A stretch of 64,000 nt of DNA. Source: Dromaius novaehollandiae. Taxonomy: Eukaryota > Chordata > Aves > Casuariiformes > Dromaiidae. The first letter of the stretch is position 1, and the number at the start of each line of letters is the position of its first letter. The notes under the pieces are model-generated. The model ran no database searches. It saw only the letters and a list, made by a program, of their open reading frames with translations, and was not told the origin of the DNA. Of the stretch, positions 50,801 to 62,227 are shown piece by piece. The stretch is from positions 136,420,721 through 136,484,720 of the forward strand of contig NC_088098.1 of the NCBI RefSeq assembly GCF_036370855.1, written 5' to 3'. The position numbers and the translations under genes were made by a program.

Positions 50801-53800
50801 TATGTCCCATGTCCCTTAAAGGGAAAAAGAGGAAAACATTAGATCAAAAAATGATGCAATGAAAATAATGGAATTTTTTTAGTATATCAAACACAAAATG
50901 TTAGCTCCTTAGTTCAAGCAACTATCTCTGCTCTGGCTTTTTTGCCTACTGTAAAAGAAAGAGGTTCTGTTTTACTAGGCCTGATACTTATTTTTTTGTT
51001 CTGGCAGGTCTGGATGCTATTATGGCTGACAGCACTGATTATCATGAGAGACTGTGGGCTTGGGAAGGCTGGAGAGCTGATGTTGGCAGGCTGATGAGAC
51101 CATTATATGAAGAGTATGTTGATCTTAAAAATGAGGCTGCAAAGCTTAATGGTAAGTTGCATTTTTTTCCCCTAGTTTCCAGATATTAAGAAACATACCA
51201 TGGTCTTGCACATGTTGGACAGGAATTCAAAACCCATGATTTTATACACATTGATGAGCATTTTGCACATATTTTGCTCTCAATGTGCACAGAAGCAAAG
51301 TGAAAAGTAGTGCAGACAGATGCCAAAGATGAGACCAGAATTATCTCACCAACCTGGAACAAAAGGTAGCTATGTTTGTTGGCACTTTTCCCAAATCCCA
51401 TAATGTATTAGAGCCCTTCATTAGATATTGGACTGCTTGTGACTTACGGGCATGTATGCTCAATTTACAGACTGCTGAGTGGGTCTCTATATTCTTGGCG
51501 ACATCTGTTGTTTTCCACTGGCCTTTACCTTATTGTGCCAGCTATAAGCAATGCTACATTTTTAAGCATTCTGCTCTGATTGGAATGATCAGATTTTTTT
51601 AGGCCCAGGGCAGCAGATGCAGCTGGTTGCTGAAAAAGGACTTTGCACTAAGGGAAATGTATTAGTGCTGCTAATCAGAGATCTCCTTACAAATCATAGA
51701 GAATTGTCTTTTCAAGCAAAATTGGCATACGGCTGCCATTTTTCTTTGGTGGGCTTCTAAAGTACAACATGAACACCTAGCACAAAGTAGTTACATCATC
51801 TGTCTTTTGGCAAAACAACAGCTGTATCACCTTACTTCTTGTTTCCTGGAAGGTATTAAGCTCAAGCTAGGGACCAAGTATGAGAAATTATAGTCCAAAT
51901 AATTAAACAGAGGAAAACAAAATTATCTTGGTGGAAATTCTCAAGCAAGTGTGGACATCATCATGACTCTTCCCCTCCCCGCCCCCCTCAAGAAAAAGAG
52001 ACCTCAAGAAAGAATGAGGAAGAGACCTCACCTATGAGCTATTCCTTCTCCAGGCTTAATGGAGCTGGACTTAGTGAAACTGGAAGTTGACTTTCAGTCC
52101 TGGTGTTTACACTTGTCCTGAACATTCGTTCCCGAGGGACAAGGCTTGTATTTAATATCCATCATTTTATACCTTCTGTGAGAACCCCTTATGATCTAGC
52201 CTGAATGGAGGCTGCCCTCTCTGAGATCTTGAGGAACTCAAGACCCTAATTAGCAGATAACTATGATTGCAGTTTCCACTATTCTTGGAAATCTGTATCC
52301 ACATATCAGTGGAAAAGAGCCTTCACTGGGCACTCTTCTCCCTTGCAGCCAATTCAAGGTGTCCTGATGCAACGTGTCCTTGTTTTACAGGTTATTCTGA
52401 CTATGGAGATTACTGGAGAGCAAATTATGAAGCAGATTATCCAGAGGCGTATAAATACAGCCGTGACCAGCTGATTGAAGATGTGGAAAAGACATTCGAG
52501 CAGGTAGAGGCTCCATGTCAGAGCAGGAAATAGCTCTTACCTATGCCACAAGGTTGTATTTTGTGATGTCTACAGAGAGGGGCTCCATGTGTCAGTGTTG
52601 TGAGGTAACATCAGACCTGCTCAGAACCAGCTGGTCTTAATCTGTTTACAGATGCCAATGAACGTTTATGACATTTTTACTTCAGCAGCACTTCCAAGGC
52701 AAGCCCAAAAGAAAGATGCAAAGAGCACATAGATCTGTACTCCTTGAGGAAATGTCCTTCTCCCCTTGATGCTAAAGGCCCTAGATTTGTTGCAAAAGCT
52801 ATCTCTGTAGCCAGCCTTTTAGGGGCCAGGCATCCTTTCCTATAGACAACCGACAGTAGTCCTGTGTACGGACAGTGCAGCTTGGCCCTACACGGGCTGT
52901 GCTGTGCCAAAGGCTGAGGAAGAAGGTGCTCTGCAGGACCTTGTCTCTCCCCTCCAGGTAGTGCTCATGAGAAGGTATTTTTCTTATAGGAAAATTAGCA
53001 TCTTTGATACTCCAGGTCTAAAATTAGAAATGTTGCCTCCTTTGTACTGAAACAGGACTTCTGGGACTAGAATCAGGGCTCAGAGCTTGAGCCCTTGGGA
53101 GAGGGGGCAAAGCTCAGTTGCAGGTTTCGAGATGCACTTACTTGACAGGTGACTTTAGTCAGGAACACACCGTTGAGGCTCTCTATTCAGTGGAGAGGAG
53201 TGGGATAGAAGCAAAAGAAATTAATCTGTTTCCTTCTCCTCCTCTCCCTCCAGATAAAACCTTTATACGAGCAGCTGCATGCCTATGTGAGGCACAGGCT
53301 GGAGCAGTTCTATGGCCCAGAACTCATCAGCTCAACAGGATGCATCCCTGCTCATCTGCTCGGTACGAAAATGCAGCCTTATCACGCATGCCTGACTTGA
53401 TACACAGGACAGGAACTTTTAGGCACACAGGAACAGAGTAATCTGCCTGTTTAATCAGTTATTAACAGATTACAGATAAGGAAAGGTGAGAGGAGAAACA
53501 GAGAAGGAAAGCACTTGGCAGAGATGACACGGGTGCTTAGCAGCAGAGGCAGGCGAAGAAGGCAGCTTTACAGATCCTCGCTGGAGTCTGGGGCACCCAG
53601 CACAAAACTCCAGTTTATCAGCACTTGGACTAGGACATTTCCCTCCCTTCTGCAGCAGTTTTCTTGCTACGAAGTGAGAATTTCAGGCAGATCTTTTTTT
53701 TCTAAATCCTATTCTTAGCTCTGGCATTTCATGGCTGCTTTCAAAATATGCAACAGCAAGCTGCCATTACTGTAATATATATGAACACCCTAGCTCAATG

Positions 53801-56800
53801 ACACAGAGTAACAGCATGGATGTTCAGTTTTGAATAGACCTTTAGAAACGTGATCAGTCCTGAAACTGCATCATACAAACACAGCTTATCTTGGGGAATA
53901 AAAGAATCTTTGATCTGACTCTGACCCATAGATGACTTCCCAGAAATGCTCCCCTCTACTTCAAAGATATTTGGATCAGACCTGTTTAGGCATATGGAAA
54001 TCCCTGTTTATGATATTACAGAACTCGCAGAATTGTCTGGTGCTTTTGAATAATATAGAGTAAATTATTTAAAGTACATCTAAAGTTTCTCTCTTTTTTC
54101 AAGGTGACATGTGGGGTAGATTTTGGACAAATCTGTATGCCTTGACTGTTCCCTATCCAGCCAAACCAAATATTGATGTAACTTCTGCAATGGTTGAAAA
54201 TGTAAGACGTGTGATGAAACCATTAGCTATATGATTTAGGTAACAAATTTAGATGGTATAAAAACTGCACAGCACATAAGCCACTCTCTAGAAAATCATA
54301 GTTGTCCTAAGGCAGTGAAAGAATTGCTTCCTTCATCCATTTTTGCCCTCTCCTAAATCTTCATTCATTTTCCACTGTACCTTTTCCCTTAACTGTTCAC
54401 TCTTTCTTCTCTGCCCTCTTTGGCTAATCTCAGCTCCAAGTCTATTTTTCTCAGAGACATCTATCCATTTAGAGATACATGATGTATATATAAATATTTC
54501 AGGATTTATGGAGTTAGCTGGAATCAAATATGCCCTTTGTCAGTCATTACTACAGTCAAATAGTTTGTATATCACAGGGTTTTTTTTGTCTGTCTTGTTT
54601 ATTTGAATACAACTAAGAAACTGCAATGCTGTCTGTTATCTTTTGATAACTGCATAGCACCATAAGGTCTGTGTTTGAGATCTGTAATGATAATAACAGT
54701 GACAGCACCTTTATCATACCTAGAATGTGGGCGAAGACAACTGTGTGTACATTTGCCTAAACTTTATTCATTTTACAAAGTAGAATATGATCAATGGGAT
54801 TTGGTTTCTAAAATGTGACAGTTTACCTGAAACCTACCCTCCTCTCATGGGGAGGGCTCCTTTCAAATGTTATAGTAGCAAGAGAAGGAATACCTAAATT
54901 TGAGTCAAACAGTTTAAACAAGTCTGTATTCATCTTACCCCTTTTCTACAGTTTTGATGCCCTTATAGTCTTCAATTTCTGTATCCTGAAGCATCACTGT
55001 GAGGAAAGGAAGTATTACTTACAGAGTTTCAGGGCAGACACCTGGATTCATCCTTGTTCATGAATGTGCTTAATTTAGGATTCTCATCCAAATTAGCCAT
55101 CTGGGTTTACTTTACAGTGGGCAGGTTCATGCCACCTAAATCTCTCCAAAAGCTCAGTCAAGTAAATGCAGAGTTCCTGCTATTTAGAATGAAAAAAACT
55201 ACTGAATGACATTTGAAAATGCTCTGGACACTTACATGCAATTCCAGTCTGCTAAGCAACTCTTATAGATACATTTGCCAGGTTTTATTGTTCTGATCCA
55301 GCTTTCCTCTCACTCAAGCTATCCCAGACTGAAGTGGCTGAAGACAGAATGGGATCCCAGATCTGATGTGTTACTGACAGGAATATTTTTTTCGTCTTCA
55401 CCATGTTATCTTTTATTTAGTGCTTCTGTATTCCGGGTCAGGTGCTATCTGCTGACGGAGTGCAGAAACCTAGTTTATTTGTGGGGGAAAACTTAATTCC
55501 AGTTCCCAGTAGTATTTACAAAATTGCCAATGACAGACATTTACTTTCAATATGCATGATGTTGATTTGAAGTCATTGAGAGACAAATATGAAATCAACT
55601 GTACTGTTTTAAGCCAGTTGCCAGAATATATCTGATTTAAGGAGTTGTGGGAACAGGCTCCCTACAGAAGAGATGTCTAATAGTGGCACTGTCTGTTTTA
55701 GAACTGGGATGTCCTCAAAATATTCAAAACCGCTGAGGCCTTCTTTGCCTCTGTTGGGCTCTACAATATGACCGAGGGCTTCTGGAATAACTCCATGCTC
55801 ACAGAGCCGACTGATAACAGGAAGGTTGTTTGCCATCCTACAGCATGGGATATGGGGAAAGAGGACTACAGGTACTGCAATTACTATGACCCTTTCTTAT
55901 ACCATCTCCTAGAATATTCTTATCTTTATTAAAGGTGCGCAGTGGCAAATTGCTGTTTTAAGTTAAATTATTTTTTCCTTTTTTTTTTCTTTTGCTGGTT
56001 AGTAAGGGAGGAATGGAAGACAAAAGAGCAGTACAGACCTTGTGGGATTGTAAACCCACAGTACTGTGTAACTTCTTCTGTGACCATCTAAGGACTACTC
56101 TCAAATTTAAGCAGAGAAGTGACTGTCATTTATATAAATTAGAGAAATAATGACTATGTTGTAGGGCTTTAAAATAAGTACAAATGCATGTACTTGTTGA
56201 TACCAGTGGGATTTGTGGACTCCTACACATTCTGCGACAGATCCCTAGATAGTAAGTGAAAAAATTCCTGCGAGCACACTTCCTATCTTTAGTAATTATA
56301 TCAGAAGTAATAGGCAGATTTCCAGAGTTTTATATAGAAAAAAAGCCAATTTAATATTTGGGATAGGAGAGGGACTGCAAGCTCGCACATAATGCAGTAT
56401 CTTGGGACAAATTCTGTCCCTTCTTGAAATCCCTGCAGTTAATCAAGGGAAGAGGCTGATCCCCAGTAAATCCTTGGTTGAGAGCTGGAAGTGGTCAGCC
56501 TCACACCTGAGCAATCTGGAGAAGGTGAAAGAAAACCTTATCTGGAAGGGAAGAAATATTTTCCTTTATTGAATGGTACCTGCAGGAGGGTAAAATATCA
56601 GGAGTCACCAACGTACAGTTTTTGACAGTACTATCTGCTTTTTACGTCTGATGATGGATACTCGCTCCCATATGCACAGTGAGTTTATCTGCCATGTTTC
56701 AGAGTGCAGCCGCTTCTTACAAAACAGCAATACCCTCTTAATCCCAGCAAAATTTGAAGGTGGCTTAAAGTATTTTGTTGAGTTCCTCTCCAAGCCTCAC

Positions 56801-59800
56801 TTGGAGGAGCTATATATCACTCTAGGAGGTGGATGTTCAGGTTTTGCTCAGAGCGGGAGGTGTTAGCAAGGTCTCAAGGCTGTTTTGCCTCCACAGTTAT
56901 GGGGCGGGATAGTTTGGGCAGCAGCCTGGTTGGTGTGCCAGCCTCTCTCCAACTGCGAACGCTTTGCCCTGGTGTGCAGGATCAAGATGTGCACCAAAGT
57001 GACTATGGACGACTTCCTGACGGCGCATCATGAGATGGGCCACATCGAGTATGACATGGCATACTCTCACCTGCCTTACTTGCTGAGAAGTGGGGCGAAC
57101 GAGGGATTCCATGAAGCCGTTGGCGAAATCATGTCACTCTCTGCAGCTACGCCTCAGCATTTGAAATCTCTTGGCCTCTTAGAGCCAACTTTCCAAGAGG
57201 ATGCAGGTAAATAAACCCATAAATATTATATATTCAAATACAAACACTCACTGTATTTTGTGTTGGAGTAAAGCTGAGTAAGTAGTTTAGAGGCTTTTGA
57301 AAATTCTACCTCACTGACTTATCAGAAATAATACTTTTTTCCCAAATCACATCACAAAGTGAGGAACATTAATTTGTAATGCAGCTGCATAATATATAAA
57401 CAAATTGCTAGCTCTTCATTACCTTCAGAATGGAATGATTCATTGCAAAATCTTCATAGCTCACTTAGATGAGCCTTGAATAGTCTTTGTTTTCTGTTGC
57501 GTAAAGCCACATGTACCTGTCTCTACCAAGGAATGTATTTAGCAGTTCAAATGGGAGTAAAGCCTTAAGATTTACATCTCTCATTTATGTGGATAATGAG
57601 CAGGCAACATAGGTGACATAAGCCTTCATTATAATGCAATTTGTTTGGTTTCTCTGAGTGTGTCCATCGTTATAATGTAATATACAAAAAATTTCAGTAA
57701 AAAATTTCCCAGATTCTGGACTGGAGGAAATTAAGCTTAAATGCCAAAGGGATAGATTAATTAACAGGTAGAATTGGATGAAAAAAAGAGATAACAAAAT
57801 TATATACAATACTTCAGTGATATTTTCTCCTTTTTTTCCACTGGTATTCTTCTTTTCATTTTTTTTCCTTAATGAAAACCCATAAATTCAACTGAATGTA
57901 AGCATTAGCTGTAAAAGGAAACAATTTTAGCTGTCTAATCATATACTAATTGCTACCATAACCATTACCTTAACTGCTTCTGTCTTCAGAAACTGAAATC
58001 AACTTTCTGCTCAAGCAAGCCCTAACGATTGTTGGAACAATGCCTTTTACCTACATGCTGGAGAAATGGAGGTGGATGATGTTTAACGGTAAAATTACAA
58101 AGCAGGAATGGATGAAGCGGTGGTGGGAGATGAAGTAAGTTTGAGAAATGAGGAGCATTTTTGCAGATGATCCTGAAAACCTTTCCTTTCCTAGTTACTC
58201 AACATACTGAGGTGCCTGTGCCCTCAGTGCAGGGTGTGTGTCACAAGGTGTATCTACAAAGCACAACACAGTGCCAGTGTGGTGCAGGCAAGGTATCACA
58301 AGCAGTATATCCACATTAGCTCTTTGTTCAGCCTTGGATAATTTACCCTGCTTCTCAGCAGACTTCAGTCCTCATTTCAAATTTCAGCTTCTCCAGTGAA
58401 GACAACCTGTGGTTTTTGCATTCAGGTTTCAAGATCAACACTGCCATCCTCCCCAACTCATGCCCCAAGACATCTTAGTAGCTTAAATACAGCCACGCCC
58501 CACGTGCCATCAGGCATATAGTCTGGTTTGCTCTCCACCTCTTAAAGGACAGGTGGAAAGTGAAGTTCATCACACTTGCCAGCCTAAGAAACATACAGTT
58601 TTAAATCAAATGAATAGCTGTGCATGCTTCTCTGCTTCAGTTTTTCTCACTATTTTAGAATATTTTTGAATGTAAGTTGTCTGAATGAGTCCAGATTGCT
58701 TCTCTCCTCCCTTTTACATTGATGTTCCTACAGGCCAGGCTTTTTTCTGCTCTGGTCTTTTCTAGCTACCACCTTCCTCATTCAAGAAAATACTGTTCCT
58801 TTGGCAAGTAACATTCAGAGGTCCTGTTTCAGGTGATCCCCACCAGCTAATCTATTTTCAGCTCTCTGGAGTTCAGAGTTAAAAAATAGTTTGCTTTGGA
58901 TGGGAGTCTGTCATTCCCTGGCAGTTTAACATGGAAGCAAAAAACCACAAAGAAACCAGACAAGCCACATATTGAAAATGGAGCCTCCATCAGCAAACAA
59001 AATCTATAATAAAACCTGATATAAACAAGTGTCCTGAACCACTGTAAAAATCAGTCAGCTTCCATTTATTGAAAAGTAGCAGAGATGTCAGAAACAGAGA
59101 ATGACAAGCTGTTCAGGGAAGCTTACCACATCTGCTACAGTGGCACTGCAAAGCTCTCTGCTGGACTAAGATGATGTCATACAGGTTTATGGATAAAATT
59201 TTTCCACGTAAGCTTATTACCACTCTCAGAAATTGTGGCATGTGTTTGTCTCTATAGTACCATTCAGGAGACAAGCTCTCAGGAGAGGAAAAATAAATGA
59301 AACCTCATTCCCAGCCCAGTGGTACAGCAGATCACACACCTTTTGGTTCACCTAATCCCTGTCTGTAGATACCCAGTACACAAACACTAATGTTATTCTC
59401 TGACCTTGGGATGTCCCAAGGCATGTGTGTGAAGCTCATGTCTTGTAGGATACTTCACACCACCAATTCCTCCCTGCACACCTTGCATAATACAAATCCT
59501 TTCTTTGTGCAATTGGTTTCTATACAGCCTCTTCTCTGTGACCTCCAGCTGTGGATCAGTACTCATTTAGGGTTACTGACAGCTGTAAATTTTTTTTTCA
59601 GTTAGAAGTGAAAGAGGTGCCCATACACATCAGACTTTATAGAGGAACAGTAGAGTCAGATGATTTCTTTTCTCATTAGCTATTAATGAAAATCCTGTGT
59701 TTTTTACTTTCTTCATCACCAGGAGAGAAATAGTTGGTGTGGTCGAGCCAGTCCTTCATGATGAAACCTACTGTGACCCTGCAGCACTGTTTCACGTGGC

Positions 59801-62227
59801 CAACGATTACTCCTTCATAAGGTATCATCATCCTTGCTCAATGTTTAATCATGACTTACACTTTTGGGTACTAAGGAAGCACTGACTACCTGAAACACTG
59901 ACTGGAGAGTCTTAGGATGCAATCTTATTTTGTTTAAAGTCCTGACTGAAGGCCATGGCTTTCAGTGGAAGTTTTCCTATGGAAATCAGGGGCTCCTCTG
60001 TAGCAATTCCTGAGCAGCTGGGAGGCTGCTAAGCTTCTTGTTGAGCAAAGAAATTTTCTACTGTCATCAAACTGGTGGGAGCACATCTGCTACCTGTATG
60101 AGGTTCCTACCTCAAGGGGGGATAGCATGCACCATACCACTGTCATGTGGGCCACACGCATACAGCCCTTAAGCAACTGACTCTGGAGATGCCTCTGCGT
60201 CCCAGCCACTTTGTCCTAGCAGGCTGCACCAGCATGGAGAGGTGGGTCGTAATAACCTTATTCACTCCTGATTTATGTGGCAGCACACTGATTTTTGGCT
60301 CTTCTGCTGCATTTGAGCTTGGCATTTTGTTAAATCTAAGTTAGTGCAGCCTGCAAATAGCAGCTGGTCTTCCTCCCTGATGTTCAGTTTCCCAAGGGGA
60401 ATGCTAACTGACGTAGAAAAGCTTTCTAAAGGTCAAGGGCTTGGGGTTTCCCTGCCAGACAACTAACAAAACATGTAATTTCATTCTCCTTGCCTCTCCT
60501 TTAGATATTACACCCGGACCATTTATCAGTTCCAGTTTCAGGAAGCACTTTGCAAGGCAGCTGAACATACTGGCCCTCTTCACACATGTGACATTACCAA
60601 TTCCACAGCAGCTGGTCAGAATTTGAGGTAACAAAGCAGATTTCTTGTACGTAATAAATCAGGGTATAACAAAACCTTAATCATCCTTGAAAGCTACTGG
60701 AGTCAATGAGGTTACACTGAGAATGAACTTGTCTTGAAATCATATTTTTTGGCTTTAAAGCATGTATTGTGTCAGTTTTTTTGGCAAGACGACTAAATTT
60801 ATATAATCCAGGGATCTAACCATTAAAGGTTTAATCTCCTGTTAATGAGAAAATAATTTATTTTTTAAATGAGAATGATAAGATGAAGGAGGTAATTCAG
60901 AAGCAAAAAAAAAGTCTTTTGATACTGATTACAGATTATTTTGCTATTGTCTAGATGGAACATGGAAATAACAAATTATCTCTCCTTCCTACACAGACAA
61001 ATGCTTGAATTAGGCAGATCCAAGCCCTGGACTCAAGCACTAGAAAGCATAACAGGAGAGAAGTATATGAATGCAACGCCCTTGCTCAACTACTTTGAGC
61101 CTTTATTTAATTGGCTGCAAAAAAACAATTCTGGCAGATCTGTTGGTTGGAATACAGCCTGGACTCCATGTATGTACTGTTTGTAGGTGAATTAAAAATG
61201 CCTGCTAGTCCTCACAATTCTTGACTAACAAAGTCTCCTTCTCTTGTAGCTACTAAAGGCTCTTCTCTGTAGGAAAACGGGGTTAAGGGAAATGTACACT
61301 CAGCAGTAAGTTTTACTTCTAGGAAGGCAAACTGGATTCCTCATGGCCAAAGCTCAAGAAGTCAGCATGCATGGGATTTGTCACAGCCTCGCCCTATTTT
61401 CAGAAATTAAGTTTCTTTTTTTATAGTGGTAGCACTAAAAATGTGGGACAGATACACAGAAGGAAGAAAGACTGGAGGCTTGGACTTGTAAGGCACTAAT
61501 CGCTTTAGCTATGTCAGCATGACACTTGCCTGAGACTGGTGTGCCTGTTCTGGAGACATCGACCTCATGTAGGTGCCATGTAGCCTGCAAGCCAGAGGGA
61601 CTGCAAGAGGTGGGGGGAGCAGGAGCAAACCAGTATTGAAAAATCAGTGCTATTTCATTTGTTCTCATTTGCTATTCAAAGAAGGGAGCTCAAGGAGAGG
61701 AAAAGGAGATGGCAGTGGAAAAATGCATTTTTGAGCCTATTATGATAAGGGGTGTTGAACCACCCAAGTTATATACCCATAGTCACCGTCAGTACTGGAA
61801 AGTGCAGCAAATTTATGTTGCTGTGTCTGAATCTAATGGTGAGGTCCACCTGGCCAGACACCAGCATCTACATCTGACCTGTTCTTTCTCCATGGAGGGA
61901 AAGAGGCATTTCCTTCAGGAGATGTCTAAAGGCCAGAGGACTGTGATCTAGATGTGTTCTTTCTTTCTAACAGCTCCAAAGTGAGACTTGGGTGCCTGAT
62001 GGCTCAGATGTAGATGTTTCCAGTGGGGATGGCTGAAGTGAAGCAAGATAAATCCCACCCAGCCAGCCCAGGGAAAGCAAGTGAAGAAACTCTGGCCACC
62101 CCAGCGTTACCCAGGGACTAACTTTGTCACTGCAGTTCTGACATGGCCCTTGTTTCTCTTTAAATCAGATTCTGACAACGCCATCAAAGCACGCATCAGC
62201 CTGAAAGCAGCACTGGGGGACGAGTCG
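44691..62227 (+). CDS. ACE2: ACE2, angiotensin-converting enzyme 2, coding exons 1-14 (3' end beyond window)
   Basis: Zinc carboxypeptidase (family M2) that removes one C-terminal residue, notably angiotensin II to angiotensin 1-7, and also carries B0AT1 to the gut surface through its collectrin part. Fourteen exons join in frame to 632 codons. Residues 1-17 are the signal peptide and about 18-610 the peptidase domain. The zinc site is H374-E-M-G-H378 with E402. Substrate and chloride residues R273, H345, H505, Y515, W477, K481 are present, and R168 corresponds to human R169. A one-residue deletion near the start and a one-residue insertion around 255 restore human numbering. Codons 613-632 open the collectrin-like region. 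The later exons for neck, membrane helix and tail are not in the window. In mammals ACE2 is the receptor of some coronaviruses. Confidence 0.96.
44874..48126. other. ACE2 intron 1
   Basis: 3.3 kb. Contains an A-rich tract at 46061-46093 and a GC-rich patch at about 46740-47150 with overlapping open frames and no recognised product. No exon seen. Confidence 0.7.
46061..46093 (+). repeat. A-rich tract (A14 GAAC A15)
   Basis: Two A runs separated by G and C. No SINE or processed gene was seen upstream, so it may be simple sequence. Confidence 0.8.
48127..48285 (+). CDS. ACE2: ACE2 coding exon 2
   Basis: Residues 62-114, phase 0 both ends. Acceptor CCCTTTTAG, donor ACCAGA|GTAAGT. Contains AKWSAF, sequons NAS and NIT, and [16 protein letters not shown]. 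Confidence 0.94.
48945..49200 (+). mobile_element. Possible decayed CR1-like 3' region
   Basis: AAAAGAGATTTGACATTTCC, TATATGGATAACAAGTGTCT and the later TAAATTAGCTTCCTGTTATT follow the order of an old CR1-type 3' end. Diverged; boundaries uncertain. Confidence 0.4.
50130..50232. repeat. Ancient amniote palindromic repeat (MITE-like)
   Basis: Starts GGTCCTGATTCAGTAATGCA, has AAACATATGCTTAAATGTTA in the middle and ends GGTGAATCGAGC. This is the CTGATTCAGNAA...AAGCATATGCTTAA...TGAATC pattern of an old palindromic element common in reptile and bird genomes. I recall the pattern but not a secure name. Confidence 0.5.
50304..50397 (+). CDS. ACE2: ACE2 coding exon 3
   Basis: Residues 115-145. Encodes [20 protein letters not shown] and ends NCLVLEP; two Cys of the known first disulphide are kept. 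Donor CCAG|GTACAG, phase 1. Confidence 0.95.
50590..50617. repeat. Hairpin with 11-bp perfect arms in ACE2 intron 3
   Basis: TACCATCTCCT, loop ACATTC, AGGAGATGGTA. Perfect pairing ends at the flanks. Too short for a usual microRNA precursor. Confidence 0.75.
51008..51151 (+). CDS. ACE2: ACE2 coding exon 4
   Basis: Residues 146-193, phase 1 both ends. Contains [20 protein letters not shown]; the Arg of EGWR corresponds to the first chloride-site Arg of the human enzyme. Confidence 0.95.
52391..52503 (+). CDS. ACE2: ACE2 coding exon 5
   Basis: Residues 194-231, phase 1 in, 0 out. Encodes [20 protein letters not shown] and [12 protein letters not shown]. Acceptor TGTTTTACAG, donor GAGCAG|GTAGAG. 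Confidence 0.95.
53254..53362 (+). CDS. ACE2: ACE2 coding exon 6
   Basis: Residues 232-267, phase 0 in, 1 out. Encodes [20 protein letters not shown] and GCIPAHLL. One residue longer than human between the Tyr and Gly-Cys. Confidence 0.94.
54104..54201 (+). CDS. ACE2: ACE2 coding exon 7
   Basis: Residues 268-300, phase 1 in, 0 out. [12 protein letters not shown] carries R273, which contacts the substrate carboxylate in the human enzyme; [10 protein letters not shown] follows. Confidence 0.95.
55702..55871 (+). CDS. ACE2: ACE2 coding exon 8
   Basis: Residues 301-356, phase 0 in, 2 out. Contains sequons NMT and NNS, and [14 protein letters not shown] with C344 and H345 of the active-site cleft. 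Confidence 0.95.
56980..57206 (+). CDS. ACE2: ACE2 coding exon 9 (zinc-binding motif)
   Basis: Residues 357-432, phase 2 in, 1 out. The HEMGH zinc motif is at residues 374-378 with catalytic E375; GANEGFHE supplies the third ligand, E402. [15 protein letters not shown] and [13 protein letters not shown] are diagnostic. No active-site residue is lost. Confidence 0.97.
57990..58134 (+). CDS. ACE2: ACE2 coding exon 10
   Basis: Residues 433-480, phase 1 in, 2 out. Encodes [20 protein letters not shown] and EKWRWMMF; W477 of the chloride site lies near its end. Confidence 0.95.
59723..59821 (+). CDS. ACE2: ACE2 coding exon 11
   Basis: Residues 481-513, phase 2 both ends. [10 protein letters not shown] (K481) and [11 protein letters not shown] with H505, the proton donor/transition-state His in human ACE2. 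Confidence 0.95.
59941..59996. repeat. Possible ancient repeat fragment
   Basis: CCATGGCTTTCAGTGGAAGT followed by TTTCCTATGGAAATCAGG resembles the CCATTGACTTCAATGGGAGT type of old amniote repeat. Low certainty. Confidence 0.3.
60505..60627 (+). CDS. ACE2: ACE2 coding exon 12
   Basis: Residues 514-554, phase 2 both ends. [20 protein letters not shown] includes Y515; CDITNST has a sequon. Acceptor CCTTTAG, donor TTGAG|GTAACA. Confidence 0.95.
60690..60730. repeat. Possible ancient repeat fragment
   Basis: CTGGAGTCAATGAGGTTACA recalls the TGGAGTTACAC family of old amniote repeats. Short and uncertain. Confidence 0.3.
60997..61169 (+). CDS. ACE2: ACE2 coding exon 13
   Basis: Residues 555-612, phase 2 in, 1 out. 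End of the peptidase domain: [18 protein letters not shown] and VGWNTAWTP, with sequons NAT and NNS. Donor CCAT|GTATGT. Confidence 0.94.
62169..62227 (+). CDS. ACE2: ACE2 coding exon 14 (start of collectrin-like part)
   Basis: 59 bases, phase 1 in, 0 out: [20 protein letters not shown]. Same length, phases and motif as CLTRN exon 2. It is the last ACE2 exon in the window. Confidence 0.95.

Larger units (their letters stand above)
50398..62168. other. ACE2 introns 3-13
   Basis: Eleven introns of about 370 bp to 1.6 kb between exons 3 and 14, all GT-AG. Contents noted: a hairpin at 50590-50617, possible old repeat pieces at 59941-59996, 60690-60730 and 61975-62065. No extra coding exon, tRNA or young transposon was recognised. 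Confidence 0.7.
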
